A stretch of DNA of 64,000 nt, taken from Natrinema amylolyticus_A (GTDB lineage: Archaea; Halobacteriota; Halobacteria; Halobacteriales; Natrialbaceae). Below are positions 43,090-51,742 of this stretch, piece after piece. A program made the translations under genes and the position numbers. The DNA is taken from NCBI RefSeq assembly GCF_042678045.1, contig NZ_JBHUDI010000004.1, forward strand, positions 1 to 64,000, written 5' to 3'. The notes under the pieces were generated by a model that did not search any database, was not told the origin of the DNA, and saw only the letters and a program-made list of their open reading frames with translations. Position 1 is the stretch's first letter. Each line of letters begins with the position of its first letter.

Positions 43090-43155
43090 TATTTTCTTGC
43101 CCCTGTCACGTGCGAGACCGCGACGTTCAAACCGGTGGCTCGCGCATGCGAGCAC

Positions 43156-44220
43156 ATGAGCGACGAGCACGATCACGACAGCGACGCCGCCGACGGTGCC
43201 GCGGACGGTCACCACGAGCTCGACCGCGAGACCTTCTCGCACGATCCAATCGGCCACGCCGAAGTCCGGGCCGGGATGACGGTCGGCGAACTCGCCGACG
43301 AGTACGGGGCGGCCGGCGTCGGTGCGGCGAACCTCCACGAGGCCGTCGACATCACCGAAGCGATGTTCGACGACGACGTGACCGTCTTCTTCAGCCTCGC
43401 GGGCGCGATGGTTCCGACCGGCATGCGCGCGATCGTCGCCGATCTCATTCGCGACGGCTACATCGACGTGCTGGTCACGACGGGAGCGAACCTTACCCAC
43501 GATGCGATCGAGGCCATCGGCGGTAAACACCACCACGGCGAGGTGACGGCCGAGGGCAAGACCGAACGCGAACACGACGAGACGCTGCGCGACGAGGGCG
43601 TCGACCGCATCTACAACGTCTATCTCCCACAGGAGTTCTTCGCGACGTTCGAATCGCACCTGCGCGAGGAGGTCTTTCCGGTGCTCGAGGAGGACGGCGT
43701 CGTCTCGATCCAGCGCCTCGTCGAGGAACTCGGCCGGGCGAACGCCGAGGTGAACGACCGCGATAACGTCGACGAAGACGCCGGCATCGCCGCCGCGGCC
43801 TACGAAAACGACGTGCCGATCTACTGTCCCGCCGTCCAGGACTCCGTGCTCGGTCTGCAGGCGTGGATGTACTCCCAGACGTCTGACTTCTCGCTGGACG
43901 CGCTGGCCGACATGACGCCGCTGACGGACATCGCCTACCACGCCGACGAGGCCGCCGCGTTCGTCGTCGGCGGCGGCGTCCCGAAGAACTTCACCCTCCA
44001 GACGATGCTCGTCTCGCCCGACGCCTACGACTACGCCGTCCAGTTGACGATGGACCCCCAACAGACCGGTGGCCTCTCCGGTGCGACCTTAGACGAGGCC
44101 CGCTCGTGGGGCAAACTCGAGAAAGACGCCGAGAACGTCTCGGTCTACGCCGACGCGACGATCACGCTTCCGCTCGTGGTCGCGGCCGCGCGCGAACGAA
44201 TCGAGGAGAGCGAGGAGTAG
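43156..44220 (+). CDS. dys: Deoxyhypusine synthase
   Basis: The 354-residue protein makes deoxyhypusine on aIF5A from spermidine and NAD. The active-site Lys277 sits in VVGGGVPKNFTLQ, and the NAD region FFSLAGAMVPTGM (79-90) and TTGANLTHD are present. The acidic start (residues 1-20) is extra, as in halophiles. ATG at 43156 is used; the one at 43135 would add basic residues. The gene is essential in archaea, as it is needed for hypusine. Confidence 0.94.
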   Translation: MSDEHDHDSDAADGAADGHHELDRETFSHDPIGHAEVRAGMTVGELADEYGAAGVGAANLHEAVDITEAMFDDDVTVFFSLAGAMVPTGMRAIVADLIRDGYIDVLVTTGANLTHDAIEAIGGKHHHGEVTAEGKTEREHDETLRDEGVDRIYNVYLPQEFFATFESHLREEVFPVLEEDGVVSIQRLVEELGRANAEVNDRDNVDEDAGIAAAAYENDVPIYCPAVQDSVLGLQAWMYSQTSDFSLDALADMTPLTDIAYHADEAAAFVVGGGVPKNFTLQTMLVSPDAYDYAVQLTMDPQQTGGLSGATLDEARSWGKLEKDAENVSVYADATITLPLVVAAARERIEESEE

Positions 44221-44245
44221 CCGCTAGTCAGCGCCGTCGCTCGTC

Positions 44246-44746
44246 TCACGCGAGCCCCAGCAGTGACAGTCCGAACGCCGAGCCGGCGACCAGCAGGACC
44301 GTCCAGACCCCGATGCCGACCGTCATCCAGCCCGCGACGGGCCGACTCGAGCTCCCGGCCAGCAACGCGACGAGCGCAGCGACGTGGACGCCGGTCAGGA
44401 CCGGTCCGCCGACGGCGAGCCCCGGGAGCCCGTAGCGGTCCCACAGGCTGCGCGCTCGAGCGTATCGATCGCTCGGCCCCTGGTCGGTTGCCGGTCGCCG
44501 CGTTCGAAGCCACCGTGAGAGTCGTCGGTGAAAGGCGACGAGCGCGTAGACCGACGTGACGTTTCCCGCGAACGCGACGACGCCGGTCGCGACCGGATCG
44601 AGGCCGAGCCCGATGCCGGCGGGGACGACGACGAGGATCTCGACGACCGGAATCGCGGCGAAGAGAAACACCAGCGCGTACCGAAGCGGGCCGCTCGCCG
44701 CCGCGAGCGTGCCGGCGACATCGACGAGCAGTGGTGTGAGCATCAT
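44246..44746 (-). CDS. Small multidrug export family membrane protein
   Basis: The 166-residue protein has about four helices: ALVFLFAAIPVVEILVVVPAG, VVAFAGNVTSVYALVAFHRR, PGLAVGGPVLTGVHVAALVALL and a final one. The first helix with 'P-V-V-E-I' and the P-G-L-A-V-G-G-P-x-x-G turn fit the 'putative small multi-drug export protein' family (PF06695). Drug export is only the family name; function is not shown. Start is one of two adjacent ATGs (44746 or 44743). Confidence 0.75.
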   Translation of the reverse strand: MMLTPLLVDVAGTLAAASGPLRYALVFLFAAIPVVEILVVVPAGIGLGLDPVATGVVAFAGNVTSVYALVAFHRRLSRWLRTRRPATDQGPSDRYARARSLWDRYGLPGLAVGGPVLTGVHVAALVALLAGSSSRPVAGWMTVGIGVWTVLLVAGSAFGLSLLGLA

Positions 44747-44889
44747 CGGTCGTCCTCGGTTCGCGTCCGTCGGGGAGCGACCAGTCGGTTTCGGTTCGTC
44801 GCTCGACGAGACGCGAGTTCGACCGCGTCTCCGGTTCCGGGGCATAGTCACGCCACAGGGTCAACCCCCTCGAGCGTGCAGAGGACACG

Positions 44890-45963
44890 ATGACCGATCA
44901 CTCGACCCCGAGCTACGAGCTCGCCATCGTGGGCGGTGGTCCCGCCGGTCTGACGACGGCGCTGTACACGACACGGCTCGGCCATCCCACCGTCGTCTTC
45001 GAGACGGAGGGCGGCCGCCATGCCGCAGTCTCCCACGTCCACAACCTGCTGGGCGTCTCCGAGGCCGTCTCTGGGCGTGAACTGGCTGCCCACGCCGTCG
45101 CCCAACTCGAGCACTACGGCGGCGACTTCTTCCAGGATGCCGTCCAGTCGGTGACGCGGCGCGACGGACCCCAATTTCGACTCGAGGCGGCCCACGCGAC
45201 CGTCGACGCCGACCGCGTCGTCTTCGCGACCGGATTCCGGGATCGCGGCCCCGACGTCCCGGACCTCGAGCGGTTTACGGGACGAGGGTTACACTACTGT
45301 CTGCACTGCGATGCGTACACGTTGGGCGACGGCCCGGTCTTCGTCCTCGGCCATACCGAGAGCGCGGCCCACGTCGCGATGACGATGTGCAACTTCACCC
45401 CTGACGTCGATCTCCTGCTCGACGGCCGTGAGCCGGCGTGGGGCGACGAGACCGACACACAGCTCGCAGCCCACCCGGTCGATCGGATCGACACCGCCGT
45501 CGTCTCGGCGTACGCCGACGACCGCATCGACGAAGACGAGCCGCCGTGGCTCGGCGGTCTGTCCTTCGCCGACGGGACCGAGCAGGACTACCTGGGCGGG
45601 TTCGCAATGTACGGCTCCGCGTACAACGCCGACCTCGGCTGTGACCTGGGCGACGACGGCGCGATCGACGTCGACGAGAACCGCGAGACCAGCGTCGATG
45701 GGATCTACGCCGTCGGCGACGTCACCCACGGACAGAACCAGACCACCATCGCCATCGGTGACGGCGCTTCCGCCGGGCTGGCGATCCACAAGGACCTCCG
45801 GACGTTCCCGAAGTCACTCGCCGAACTCGAGGACGGCGACGACGGGGCCGACCTCGAGCAGTCGGTGCCAGCTACACCGTCCGACCTCCGTGCCCGGATG
45901 CGACGCGTGCGGAACGCGGAGACGCAGCCGGGACTGCGTGGGCCGCCGCCCGACCGCGAGTAA
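44890..45963 (+). CDS. Thioredoxin reductase-like FAD oxidoreductase
   Basis: The 357-residue protein has the FAD fingerprint AIVGGGPAGLTTALY (12-26), the redox pair Cys137-L-H-Cys140 (HYCLHCDAY), the NAD(P)-region VFVLGHTESAAHVA, and the C-terminal IYAVGDVTHGQNQTTIAIGDG. This is the layout of low-Mr thioredoxin reductases, with a C-terminal acidic extension of about 40 residues. In the NADP region the usual GxGxxA is altered to GHTESAAH, so the electron donor may not be NADPH. It could reduce the thioredoxin at 37134. Confidence 0.85.
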   Translation: MTDHSTPSYELAIVGGGPAGLTTALYTTRLGHPTVVFETEGGRHAAVSHVHNLLGVSEAVSGRELAAHAVAQLEHYGGDFFQDAVQSVTRRDGPQFRLEAAHATVDADRVVFATGFRDRGPDVPDLERFTGRGLHYCLHCDAYTLGDGPVFVLGHTESAAHVAMTMCNFTPDVDLLLDGREPAWGDETDTQLAAHPVDRIDTAVVSAYADDRIDEDEPPWLGGLSFADGTEQDYLGGFAMYGSAYNADLGCDLGDDGAIDVDENRETSVDGIYAVGDVTHGQNQTTIAIGDGASAGLAIHKDLRTFPKSLAELEDGDDGADLEQSVPATPSDLRARMRRVRNAETQPGLRGPPPDRE

Positions 45964-45979
45964 CCGTCGAACCGGCCGG

Positions 45980-46366
45980 TCAGTAGGTGCGATACGTCGC
46001 CGAACCGACCTCGATCCGGACCAGCGTGTTCTCGGCGTAGGCGTCGGGCTCGACACCGTACTTCTCGTTGATCCGGCGACGGGCTGCGGCCGTCTCGTCT
46101 TCGTCCTCGACCACCGTCGCCGTGCCGAGCAGCGACACCATCCACTGTGTCTGCCCCGCGTCGTCCTTCTGGATCGAGAGAGCGACTCGCGGGTTCTGCC
46201 TGATGTTCGCCAGCTTCCGGCCCGTCGTCACGATTTCGACGACGCCGTCGGCGTACCGATACCAGACTGGCGCGACGTGGGGCCGTCCCTCGACGCAGGT
46301 GCCCAGGTGGGCCATCACGCGCTCGCGCTCGAGCAATCGTTCCGCCTCCGGTGGTACGGTCGACAC
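45980..46366 (-). CDS. PPOX-class (pyridoxamine phosphate oxidase-like) flavin/F420 protein
   Basis: The 128-residue protein has the split-barrel PNPOx fold: AHLGTCVEGRPHVAPVWYRY, then VVEIVTTGRKLANIRQNPRVALSI, typical of small flavin, heme or F420-binding members. It ends 17 bases from the flavoprotein stop (convergent). The GTG start at 46366 gives VSTVPPEAERLLE; an upstream extension is basic. The cofactor cannot be fixed by sequence. Confidence 0.8.
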   Translation of the reverse strand: MSTVPPEAERLLERERVMAHLGTCVEGRPHVAPVWYRYADGVVEIVTTGRKLANIRQNPRVALSIQKDDAGQTQWMVSLLGTATVVEDEDETAAARRRINEKYGVEPDAYAENTLVRIEVGSATYRTY

Positions 46367-46455
46367 AGCGCAATCGCCCACGGCGACCGGGAAAAGCGTA
46401 GGCCTTGAGCGGGTGCCCGTGAGCCCCGGTACGCGGCGCGGTCGGGCGATCGGAC

Positions 46456-47142
46456 TCAGTACTCCGTCCGGAGCCGCTCGCGGTCCAGTTGCAGATAGTG
46501 CCACAGCGTCCCCGTCAGTCCGGACCTGGCGATTCGTCGCCCCGACGTCTCGACGAGGATAGTCGGACAGTAGGCTGTCGGATAGCGGCTCGCGAACCGC
46601 CGACTGAAGGCCGTATCCTCGTTCGGCACCTCGGGAAACCCACCGCTTTCCTCGAACGCGCGTCGGTGGACGAAGCAGTTAAAGCCCGGCAAGATCGGCC
46701 GCTCGAGCCGCGAGAAGACGTGGTTGATCGTCGCCTCCATGACCTTCGCGCGGTGAGGGCCGGTGATCCGACAGTACGAACTCGCGGCCGCGAGGCGGTT
46801 GGCCGCGACGAATCCGAGGAGTTCAGTGAGGTAGGTCGCTCGCACCCGCGTGTCGGCGTCGATAAACGCCAGCCACTCGCCGGACGCGTGTTCGGCCCCC
46901 AGATTTCGTGCCGCCGCGATGCTCTCACCCGCCTCGTGGACGACCCTTGCGCCGTACTCGCGAGCGATCGCCGGCGTGTCGTCGCTCGAGTCGCCGTCGA
47001 CGACGAACACCCCGTACTCGGAGGCCGTCTCCAGCGTGGTCAGACTCGCCAGACACCCCGGGAGGTAGTCGGCCTCGTTTTGCGCCGGCACCACGAAACT
47101 GATGTCCGCCACAGCGTCATCGTCACGCTCGTCACCAGCCAT
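46456..47142 (-). CDS. Family 2 glycosyltransferase
   Basis: The 228-residue protein has the GT-A fold: FVVPAQNEADYLPGCLASL at the start, VVDGDSSDDTPAIA, and the sugar-nucleotide/metal motif Asp95-A-Asp97 (FIDADTRV). No membrane helix is clear, so it is probably a soluble or peripheral GT2 enzyme, for example in glycolipid or surface glycan work. Acceptor unknown. ATG at 47142 is chosen; an alternative ATG at 47160 adds six residues. Confidence 0.87.
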   Translation of the reverse strand: MAGDERDDDAVADISFVVPAQNEADYLPGCLASLTTLETASEYGVFVVDGDSSDDTPAIAREYGARVVHEAGESIAAARNLGAEHASGEWLAFIDADTRVRATYLTELLGFVAANRLAAASSYCRITGPHRAKVMEATINHVFSRLERPILPGFNCFVHRRAFEESGGFPEVPNEDTAFSRRFASRYPTAYCPTILVETSGRRIARSGLTGTLWHYLQLDRERLRTEY

Positions 47143-47458
47143 CGATACTCGAGGGATCACTGGGACTGGTTCTCAAGCTGTCGGAGCGTCAACCGGAGAC
47201 GACAGTTCTCGATCACGCACATCGGCTCGGTGTCCGTCCGCCGAAGTCGATCATCGGACTCGGTTCGACGGCAGCCCACCACTGACACTTCTCCCCATGA
47301 TGGTTGGTTACTGACACCATCGTCTGGAGACGAGATTTATCATGAACTTTTATAACCATGGGGGCGGTACGAGGGTGTACAGATGTCGGTCGTACACGTA
47401 GCAGCCTGACTTCCTCGCCGACCAGTACCGATTACGACGACACTAACACCCGACCGAC
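47143..47458. other. Intergenic, about 315 bases
   Basis: The region holds a CTTTTATAACC box (47347-47357) with ATTTATCATGAAC just before it. These could drive the small gene at 47459 with a leader of about 80 bases. ATGGTTGG/ACCAT repeats at 47299-47325 may pair. No other gene seen. Confidence 0.45.
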
Positions 47459-47683
47459 ATGCACACAGAATACCTGACCCGATCCGAGCCCGAACCTGAA
47501 CCGACGCCCGACCGAACGCAAGCGACACCCGCGAGCACGACCACGACCCCGCTCGAGGACCCACGAACGGCGACTGACCGCGCCCCCCGGATGTTCTCCC
47601 ACCGCAACCGGGCGCGACTCGAGAACCTGGTCGACGAGTGGAACGCGGCGTTTGCATCCGGAAACACGGACGAAGCGGCGTAA
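47459..47683 (+). CDS. Small protein (74 aa), unknown
   Basis: The 74-residue protein has a Pro/Thr/Glu-rich disordered first half (residues 8-45) and an amphipathic helix near the end (RARLENLVDEWNAAFASGN). Such 'disordered plus terminal helix' small proteins recur in haloarchaea without known role. No membrane segment or cysteine. It could be expressed from the TATA box at 47347. The opposite strand has longer open frames, but they are Arg/Val/Ser-rich and unlikely. Confidence 0.45.
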   Translation: MHTEYLTRSEPEPEPTPDRTQATPASTTTTPLEDPRTATDRAPRMFSHRNRARLENLVDEWNAAFASGNTDEAA

Positions 47684-47846
47684 CGCGGACCCTGTTCTGA
47701 CGAATCCAAACCGTCTTTGGAGCGACGGCCCTACGCTCGCGTGGCCGATGACGATACACCCGCTCCGAGCCGGACTCGGCATCCGGTGGTGACGAGCCCT
47801 ATGAGTGCCGAGGCCACCGATTTACTGTCCTCACACGACCCGTCGA

Positions 47847-48293
47847 CTAGCCGTCCGAATCCTCACCGAGCTCCTCGAGCGATGGGATAACATCCAGTTC
47901 CTGGAACAGCCCGAGAGCGTCGTAACTCGTCCACATCTCGGTGATCGTTCCGTCTTCGACGCGGTACATCTCCATCCCCGACACCGAAACTCGATCACCG
48001 GTCGGCTCTATACCAGCAAACTCGCCTTCGTGCGTGCCGCGTGCGGTGTATCGAAGGGCCGCGGTCTCTCCCTCGGCGATCACGTCTTCGATCTCGTACT
48101 CGACATCGGGAAACGCCTTACGATAGCGTTCGACGTAGTCCCTGTAGTCGTCGCGACCTCGTGGCTCATCGGGCGCGGCCGGGTCGTGGAGGACGAACTC
48201 CTCCGCGTATATCTCTTCGATCACGTCGAGGTTGCCCTCGGTCCAGACCTCCTCCGGGTCGCGTCGAACGAGTTCCGTTATTTCTGTCGTCAT
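47847..48293 (-). CDS. SnoaL-like ester cyclase-family protein
   Basis: The 148-residue protein has the NTF2-like SnoaL pattern: RRDPEEVWTEGNLDVIEEIYAE, FVLHDPAAPDEPRGRDDYRDYV, FPDVEYEIEDVIAEGETAALRYTARGTHEGEF. Family members include polyketide cyclases and many proteins of unknown role. There are no neighbouring polyketide genes, so cyclase activity should not be assumed. ATG at 48293 begins the fold. Confidence 0.85.
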   Translation of the reverse strand: MTTEITELVRRDPEEVWTEGNLDVIEEIYAEEFVLHDPAAPDEPRGRDDYRDYVERYRKAFPDVEYEIEDVIAEGETAALRYTARGTHEGEFAGIEPTGDRVSVSGMEMYRVEDGTITEMWTSYDALGLFQELDVIPSLEELGEDSDG

Positions 48294-48572
48294 TATGATG
48301 TCACCCCGTCTCTGTCGCCGCTCTTGTGGTCGTTCGCCGTCGTCTGCGCAGACTCGAAACCGATCTCGAACGGCCACGAACGGACCACGAGGACACTTGT
48401 AAGTCATTCCCATTCGAGTGCCGAGGCCAGCTTTCGATCCAGACAGGAACAGGAACGAACGGGGAGATTAGGCCCGCAACCTGCACGTTGCTGCGAGAGC
48501 ACAACCAGTGTCGTGAGTGTCGAGACCATCGACTTTGACACGGAGGAGACTGTCGACGTGTACAATTAACGA

Positions 48573-49202
48573 TTAGGCCTGTGGCGAGCGGAACGTTCGA
48601 ACGGTATCTCGCTTGCCCGACGTGGCCTCGACCTCGAGCAAGCCCAACTCGGTAAACACCCGGTTCCAGTCGCGGTGGTACAGCGGGACGTCGTCGTTGA
48701 CGTAGCTCACGTTGGGGGTCGCTGACTCTGAACCGTCACGCTCTCCCTCGCCCTCGTTTTCGATCGTAATGAGGAGATCGGCAGTGATTCGGGCCAGGTC
48801 CTCGAGCACCCACTCGGCGTCGGGATGGAGGTGCTGGAGCGTCTCGACCGAGTAGACGACGTCGAACTGGCCGTCGTCGAACTCTCCGACGACGGCTTCG
48901 ATCGAGTCATGGTAGAACGTCCCGTCAGCGGCGAGTTCGGGGTAAGTCTCGGCCATCACGTCGAACGCGTCGTCGTTGACGTCGATCCCGGACAGGCTCT
49001 CGAAGCCGTGGTCGTGGAGATGCGCGAGGTGACGGCCCGAACTACAGCCGAGTTCGAGGATAGATGCGTCTCGGCCGACGAACCGCTCGAGGATACTGCG
49101 GATCGTTTCGCTCGTCTCGTCCGGCCCGTAGTAGGCGTAATATTCCGGTGAGTACTCGCCGGATCGTTCTGCCCACTGGCGACGGACCTCTGTAGAATTC
49201 AC
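48573..49202 (-). CDS. Class I SAM-dependent methyltransferase
   Basis: The 209-residue protein has motif I SILELGCSSGRHLAHL (47-62), an acidic residue at GIDVND and a post-motif VVYSVETLQHLHPD, the class I Rossmann methyltransferase layout. Substrate unknown. The GTG at 49202 is chosen because a CTTTACGT box lies 26 bases upstream (leaderless) and MNSTEVRRQWAERSGEY looks like the domain start. Upstream in-frame codons are basic. Confidence 0.85.
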   Translation of the reverse strand: MNSTEVRRQWAERSGEYSPEYYAYYGPDETSETIRSILERFVGRDASILELGCSSGRHLAHLHDHGFESLSGIDVNDDAFDVMAETYPELAADGTFYHDSIEAVVGEFDDGQFDVVYSVETLQHLHPDAEWVLEDLARITADLLITIENEGEGERDGSESATPNVSYVNDDVPLYHRDWNRVFTELGLLEVEATSGKRDTVRTFRSPQA

Positions 49203-49567
49203 GTGTAGTACTGCTGATGCACACGTAAAGTCTAGTCGACTCTCCGCAGCCACTGAAGTCGACGATGGACCGACTCTGCCTCGAGTGCAACAGCGTTTCG
49301 TCACTTTCAGAGCCCGGACGATCTATAGACCAACTGAATCGAGTTAGACACCGATCGCACAGTAGCCGTACGATCGGGTGTGCAGTGACGGTCGGTGGTT
49401 ACTATATATGACGATCACGCGGGCAGATCCGCTCCCGATTCGATTTTCGTGGCCGAGGCTCTCGAGGCGATGCGCCACTCGAGGCCATGATGATCGGTTT
49501 CGGTCGGGTATCGAGGCTCCCCGTCTACCCCTGTGTCACCGAGATAGTTGGTGAGCGAGACGAGGCC
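49203..49567. other. Intergenic, about 365 bases
   Basis: The stretch lies between the methyltransferase start and the end of the membrane-protein gene. An imperfect pair ACACCGATC / GATCGGGTGT lies at 49349-49382, and a TATA-like ACTATATATGAC is at 49401-49412. The box faces no convincing plus-strand gene; a short frame from the ATG at 49408 is basic. I see nothing else. Confidence 0.45.
49224..49231 (-). promoter_or_regulatory. TATA box of the methyltransferase gene
   Basis: Minus-strand CTTTACGT is centred 26 bases before the GTG at 49202, supporting that start and a leaderless message. Confidence 0.45.
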
Positions 49568-50107
49568 CTATGCCTCGGTATTCCCGCTGGATTCTGCCGT
49601 TTGAGACTCGGATTGAACGCCCGGATAGGCGAGTATGGCCCCTCCCACGAACACGATCGTTGCGAGATAGATCGGGCCGAGGTGCGTCAGCCAGTTGTGA
49701 GCGAAGAGATCGGCGTAGTGCATCGGGAGTGCGATGGCCAGTCCGACCACGGCGGTGACGATCGCCGTCGCCCACGCCCACAGAAGTCCGTTTCGCACAC
49801 CGTACCACGCCAACGCCGTGATGGCGATCCCGGTGGCGATGATAAACGCCGACGTGGCGACGTGGAGGTGATTGATGTAGTGCATGACGGCCGGATCGAC
49901 TGCATTGAGTTCTGCCGGGGTGACGCCGTTCAGGGTCGCGACGCCCAGTTCGAAGCCGCTTCCGAAGAACGTTCTGGCGAGGAAGACGACGCCGTAGCCG
50001 ATGAAGGCAACGCCCGCAAGCGCCATCAGGAGCGAGCCGGTCTGTACTCTGCGCCCGCGTTCGTGGTCTACCTCGTGTCGATCAGCCGTCGCTCGATTCA
50101 TCCCCAT
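49568..50107 (-). CDS. Four-helix membrane protein, unknown
   Basis: The 179-residue protein has four helices (about 23-47, 82-103, 109-132, 140-161) and a loop with HYINHLHVATSAF before helix 2; several His residues in this loop could bind metal or heme, which is speculative. The C-terminus is polar. No family recognised. It begins four bases after the DUF1059 stop and is probably co-transcribed with it and the HTH gene. Confidence 0.7.
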   Translation of the reverse strand: MGMNRATADRHEVDHERGRRVQTGSLLMALAGVAFIGYGVVFLARTFFGSGFELGVATLNGVTPAELNAVDPAVMHYINHLHVATSAFIIATGIAITALAWYGVRNGLLWAWATAIVTAVVGLAIALPMHYADLFAHNWLTHLGPIYLATIVFVGGAILAYPGVQSESQTAESSGNTEA

Positions 50108-50111
50108 CGTT

Positions 50112-50336
50112 CTAGCCTGCCTCGGTTTCGACTGCGACCTCGGTTACGTGCTGGGCTTCGATTTCGTCGAGGGTGTACTCCTTTCCGTGCTGTTCTCTCA
50201 CGTGATCGCGTGCGATCTCCAACAGGCGTTCCTTGTCGTCTTCCTCGGTACGCATGAGAAAGACGCAGCCCGACACTTCCGTGTCGCATGCTACCTGTAG
50301 CGCTGTCGTCTCGTCCGATTGCATGTCTGTCGTCAT
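50112..50336 (-). CDS. DUF1059-type small protein
   Basis: The 74-residue acidic protein has the DUF1059 pattern: VACDTEVSGCVFLMRTEEDDKERLLEIARDH, with cysteines at about 17 and 23, and the V-x-x-E-Q-H-G-K helix. The family is small and its function unknown. It lies between the HTH gene and the membrane-protein gene on the same strand. ATG at 50336 gives the short family-like start. Confidence 0.78.
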   Translation of the reverse strand: MTTDMQSDETTALQVACDTEVSGCVFLMRTEEDDKERLLEIARDHVREQHGKEYTLDEIEAQHVTEVAVETEAG

Positions 50337-50476
50337 CGTTTGGTTCGCCTCCAGCGAGCGTGGATACGAGACCGAGGCTCGTGTAGTCATCTCGTGACGT
50401 TCGTGCAGCCGTTGCCCGTCGTGCACCCGTTGAAACGAAGGCACCTGGTGCAAGCGAGCCCACACTCGATGCACGC

Positions 50477-51286
50477 TCACTCCGGGGCCCCCTCGAGCGC
50501 AAGCGATCGAGACTCACGTCGGCAGGAATCGTACACCGATTCCGCCCACTCGCGTGCCGCCGGCGTGTCGGTGTCAATCAACACGCGAACCGTCCCGCTC
50601 TCAGGGTTGTGGCCGCTGATCGCGATTCGTCGATCGAAGATGGCGATCCCGTACGGTGGCAGGTCGTCGTGTAACCGGACCGTGAGATTCCCGCTCTCAC
50701 GAGCGCCGGAACAGTGCTCCGGATAGGTCGTGCGGATGTACCTGGCCACCGACGGCGGATCGATGATCTCCGTTTGCATCCCGTCGACGATCCGTCGGGC
50801 AAGTTCGTCCCGACACGGCTCGAGCAACGCGAGATCGAACCCGACGAATCGAAGCCGGTCCGTCTCCCGAAGCAGCGACTCGAATCGGTTCACCGGTCGG
50901 TACGGGTCGTCGCTTTCGGCGACCGTCACGACCGCGTCCGACGCCATCTCGATCGTGAATCCGCTCTCCTCGAACGGGAGCCACTGCCAGACGTCGCGGA
51001 GTTTCTGCTCGGTCTCGAGTCGGCCGATCAGGTCCCGCATTCCCGACGCGACGAACGCACCCAGCTGCGTCGCCTCGTACTGGTGGCCGTCCCTGCGGAT
51101 CCAGTGTCTGTCTTCGAGTTCGCGTAGCGTCCGTCCGATCGTGGACCGCGAAACGCCGGTCAGCTCTCGGAGGCCGGTCCGGCTCCGGGGGCGTCTGGCC
51201 AGCGCGTCGAGTGCGTCCACGCGGTGTTCCGACCGCGCGAGGAACTCGACATCGTCGAGCGGCGAGTTTGTGGCACTCGATAACAT
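50477..51286 (-). CDS. Helix-turn-helix transcriptional regulator with C-terminal effector-like domain
   Basis: The 269-residue protein has a winged-helix domain at about 15-85 (LARSEHRVDALDALARRP, LRELTGVSRSTIGRTLRELEDRHW). A C-terminal domain with FESLLRETDRLRFVGFDLAL follows, a layout frequent in haloarchaeal regulators, possibly ligand-binding. It heads the DUF1059 and membrane-protein group. ATG at 51286 is used; TATA-like GCTATACAATT lies about 29 bases upstream. Confidence 0.82.
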   Translation of the reverse strand: MLSSATNSPLDDVEFLARSEHRVDALDALARRPRSRTGLRELTGVSRSTIGRTLRELEDRHWIRRDGHQYEATQLGAFVASGMRDLIGRLETEQKLRDVWQWLPFEESGFTIEMASDAVVTVAESDDPYRPVNRFESLLRETDRLRFVGFDLALLEPCRDELARRIVDGMQTEIIDPPSVARYIRTTYPEHCSGARESGNLTVRLHDDLPPYGIAIFDRRIAISGHNPESGTVRVLIDTDTPAAREWAESVYDSCRRESRSLALEGAPE

Positions 51287-51439
51287 GGCCAATGTACGCG
51301 TGCTAATTGTATAGCTGTACCCCTGCTATCTCACGCCGGCTCGTCCCGAACAGTCCAGATCATCTCGAGCGAAACGGGACAGACACCGAGCGAATTCGCG
51401 ACGTGACCGGGCGTTCAGAGACAGTATCAGCCCACCGAT

Positions 51440-51664
51440 CTACATGAACCGCGACCAAAGCGAGTTCCGCTCGACGTCGCGCAGGACTGATCGCAACTCC
51501 TCGAAATCCACGCCGTCGGAAGGTGGCGACTCGGTCCTCGATTCGCGATAGGTGTCGCGTCCCCGATCGGACTCGACGAACGGTTCTAGCTCGAGGTCGT
51601 CGATCATCGCCGGCGAGGCGATCGACGCGATGAGGCGCAGAATCGACCGATTCACTTCTTTCAT
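51440..51664 (-). CDS. Small acidic protein (74 aa), unknown
   Basis: ATG at 51664 to TAG at 51440 encodes 74 residues: a hydrophobic-helical start (NRSILRLIASIASPAMIDDL), an acidic Arg/Glu/Ser middle and LRDVERNSLWSRFM at the end. Composition is halophile-like, unlike the antisense frames nearby. It diverges from the K+ channel gene by 78 bases. No family recognised. A start a few codons upstream is possible. Confidence 0.45.
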   Translation of the reverse strand: MKEVNRSILRLIASIASPAMIDDLELEPFVESDRGRDTYRESRTESPPSDGVDFEELRSVLRDVERNSLWSRFM

Positions 51665-51742
51665 GGCTCGCCGCATCTGCCGGAGTCCGTCCAGGCGCGG
51701 ACCCGAGGGACTACATGGCTCGCCCGCCGAGAGTCCCGTCGA

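Noticed and set aside
42613..44061. 482-codon minus frame over Nif3-like and deoxyhypusine synthase genes
   Set aside because: Both sense genes are clearly recognised; the minus product has no known features.
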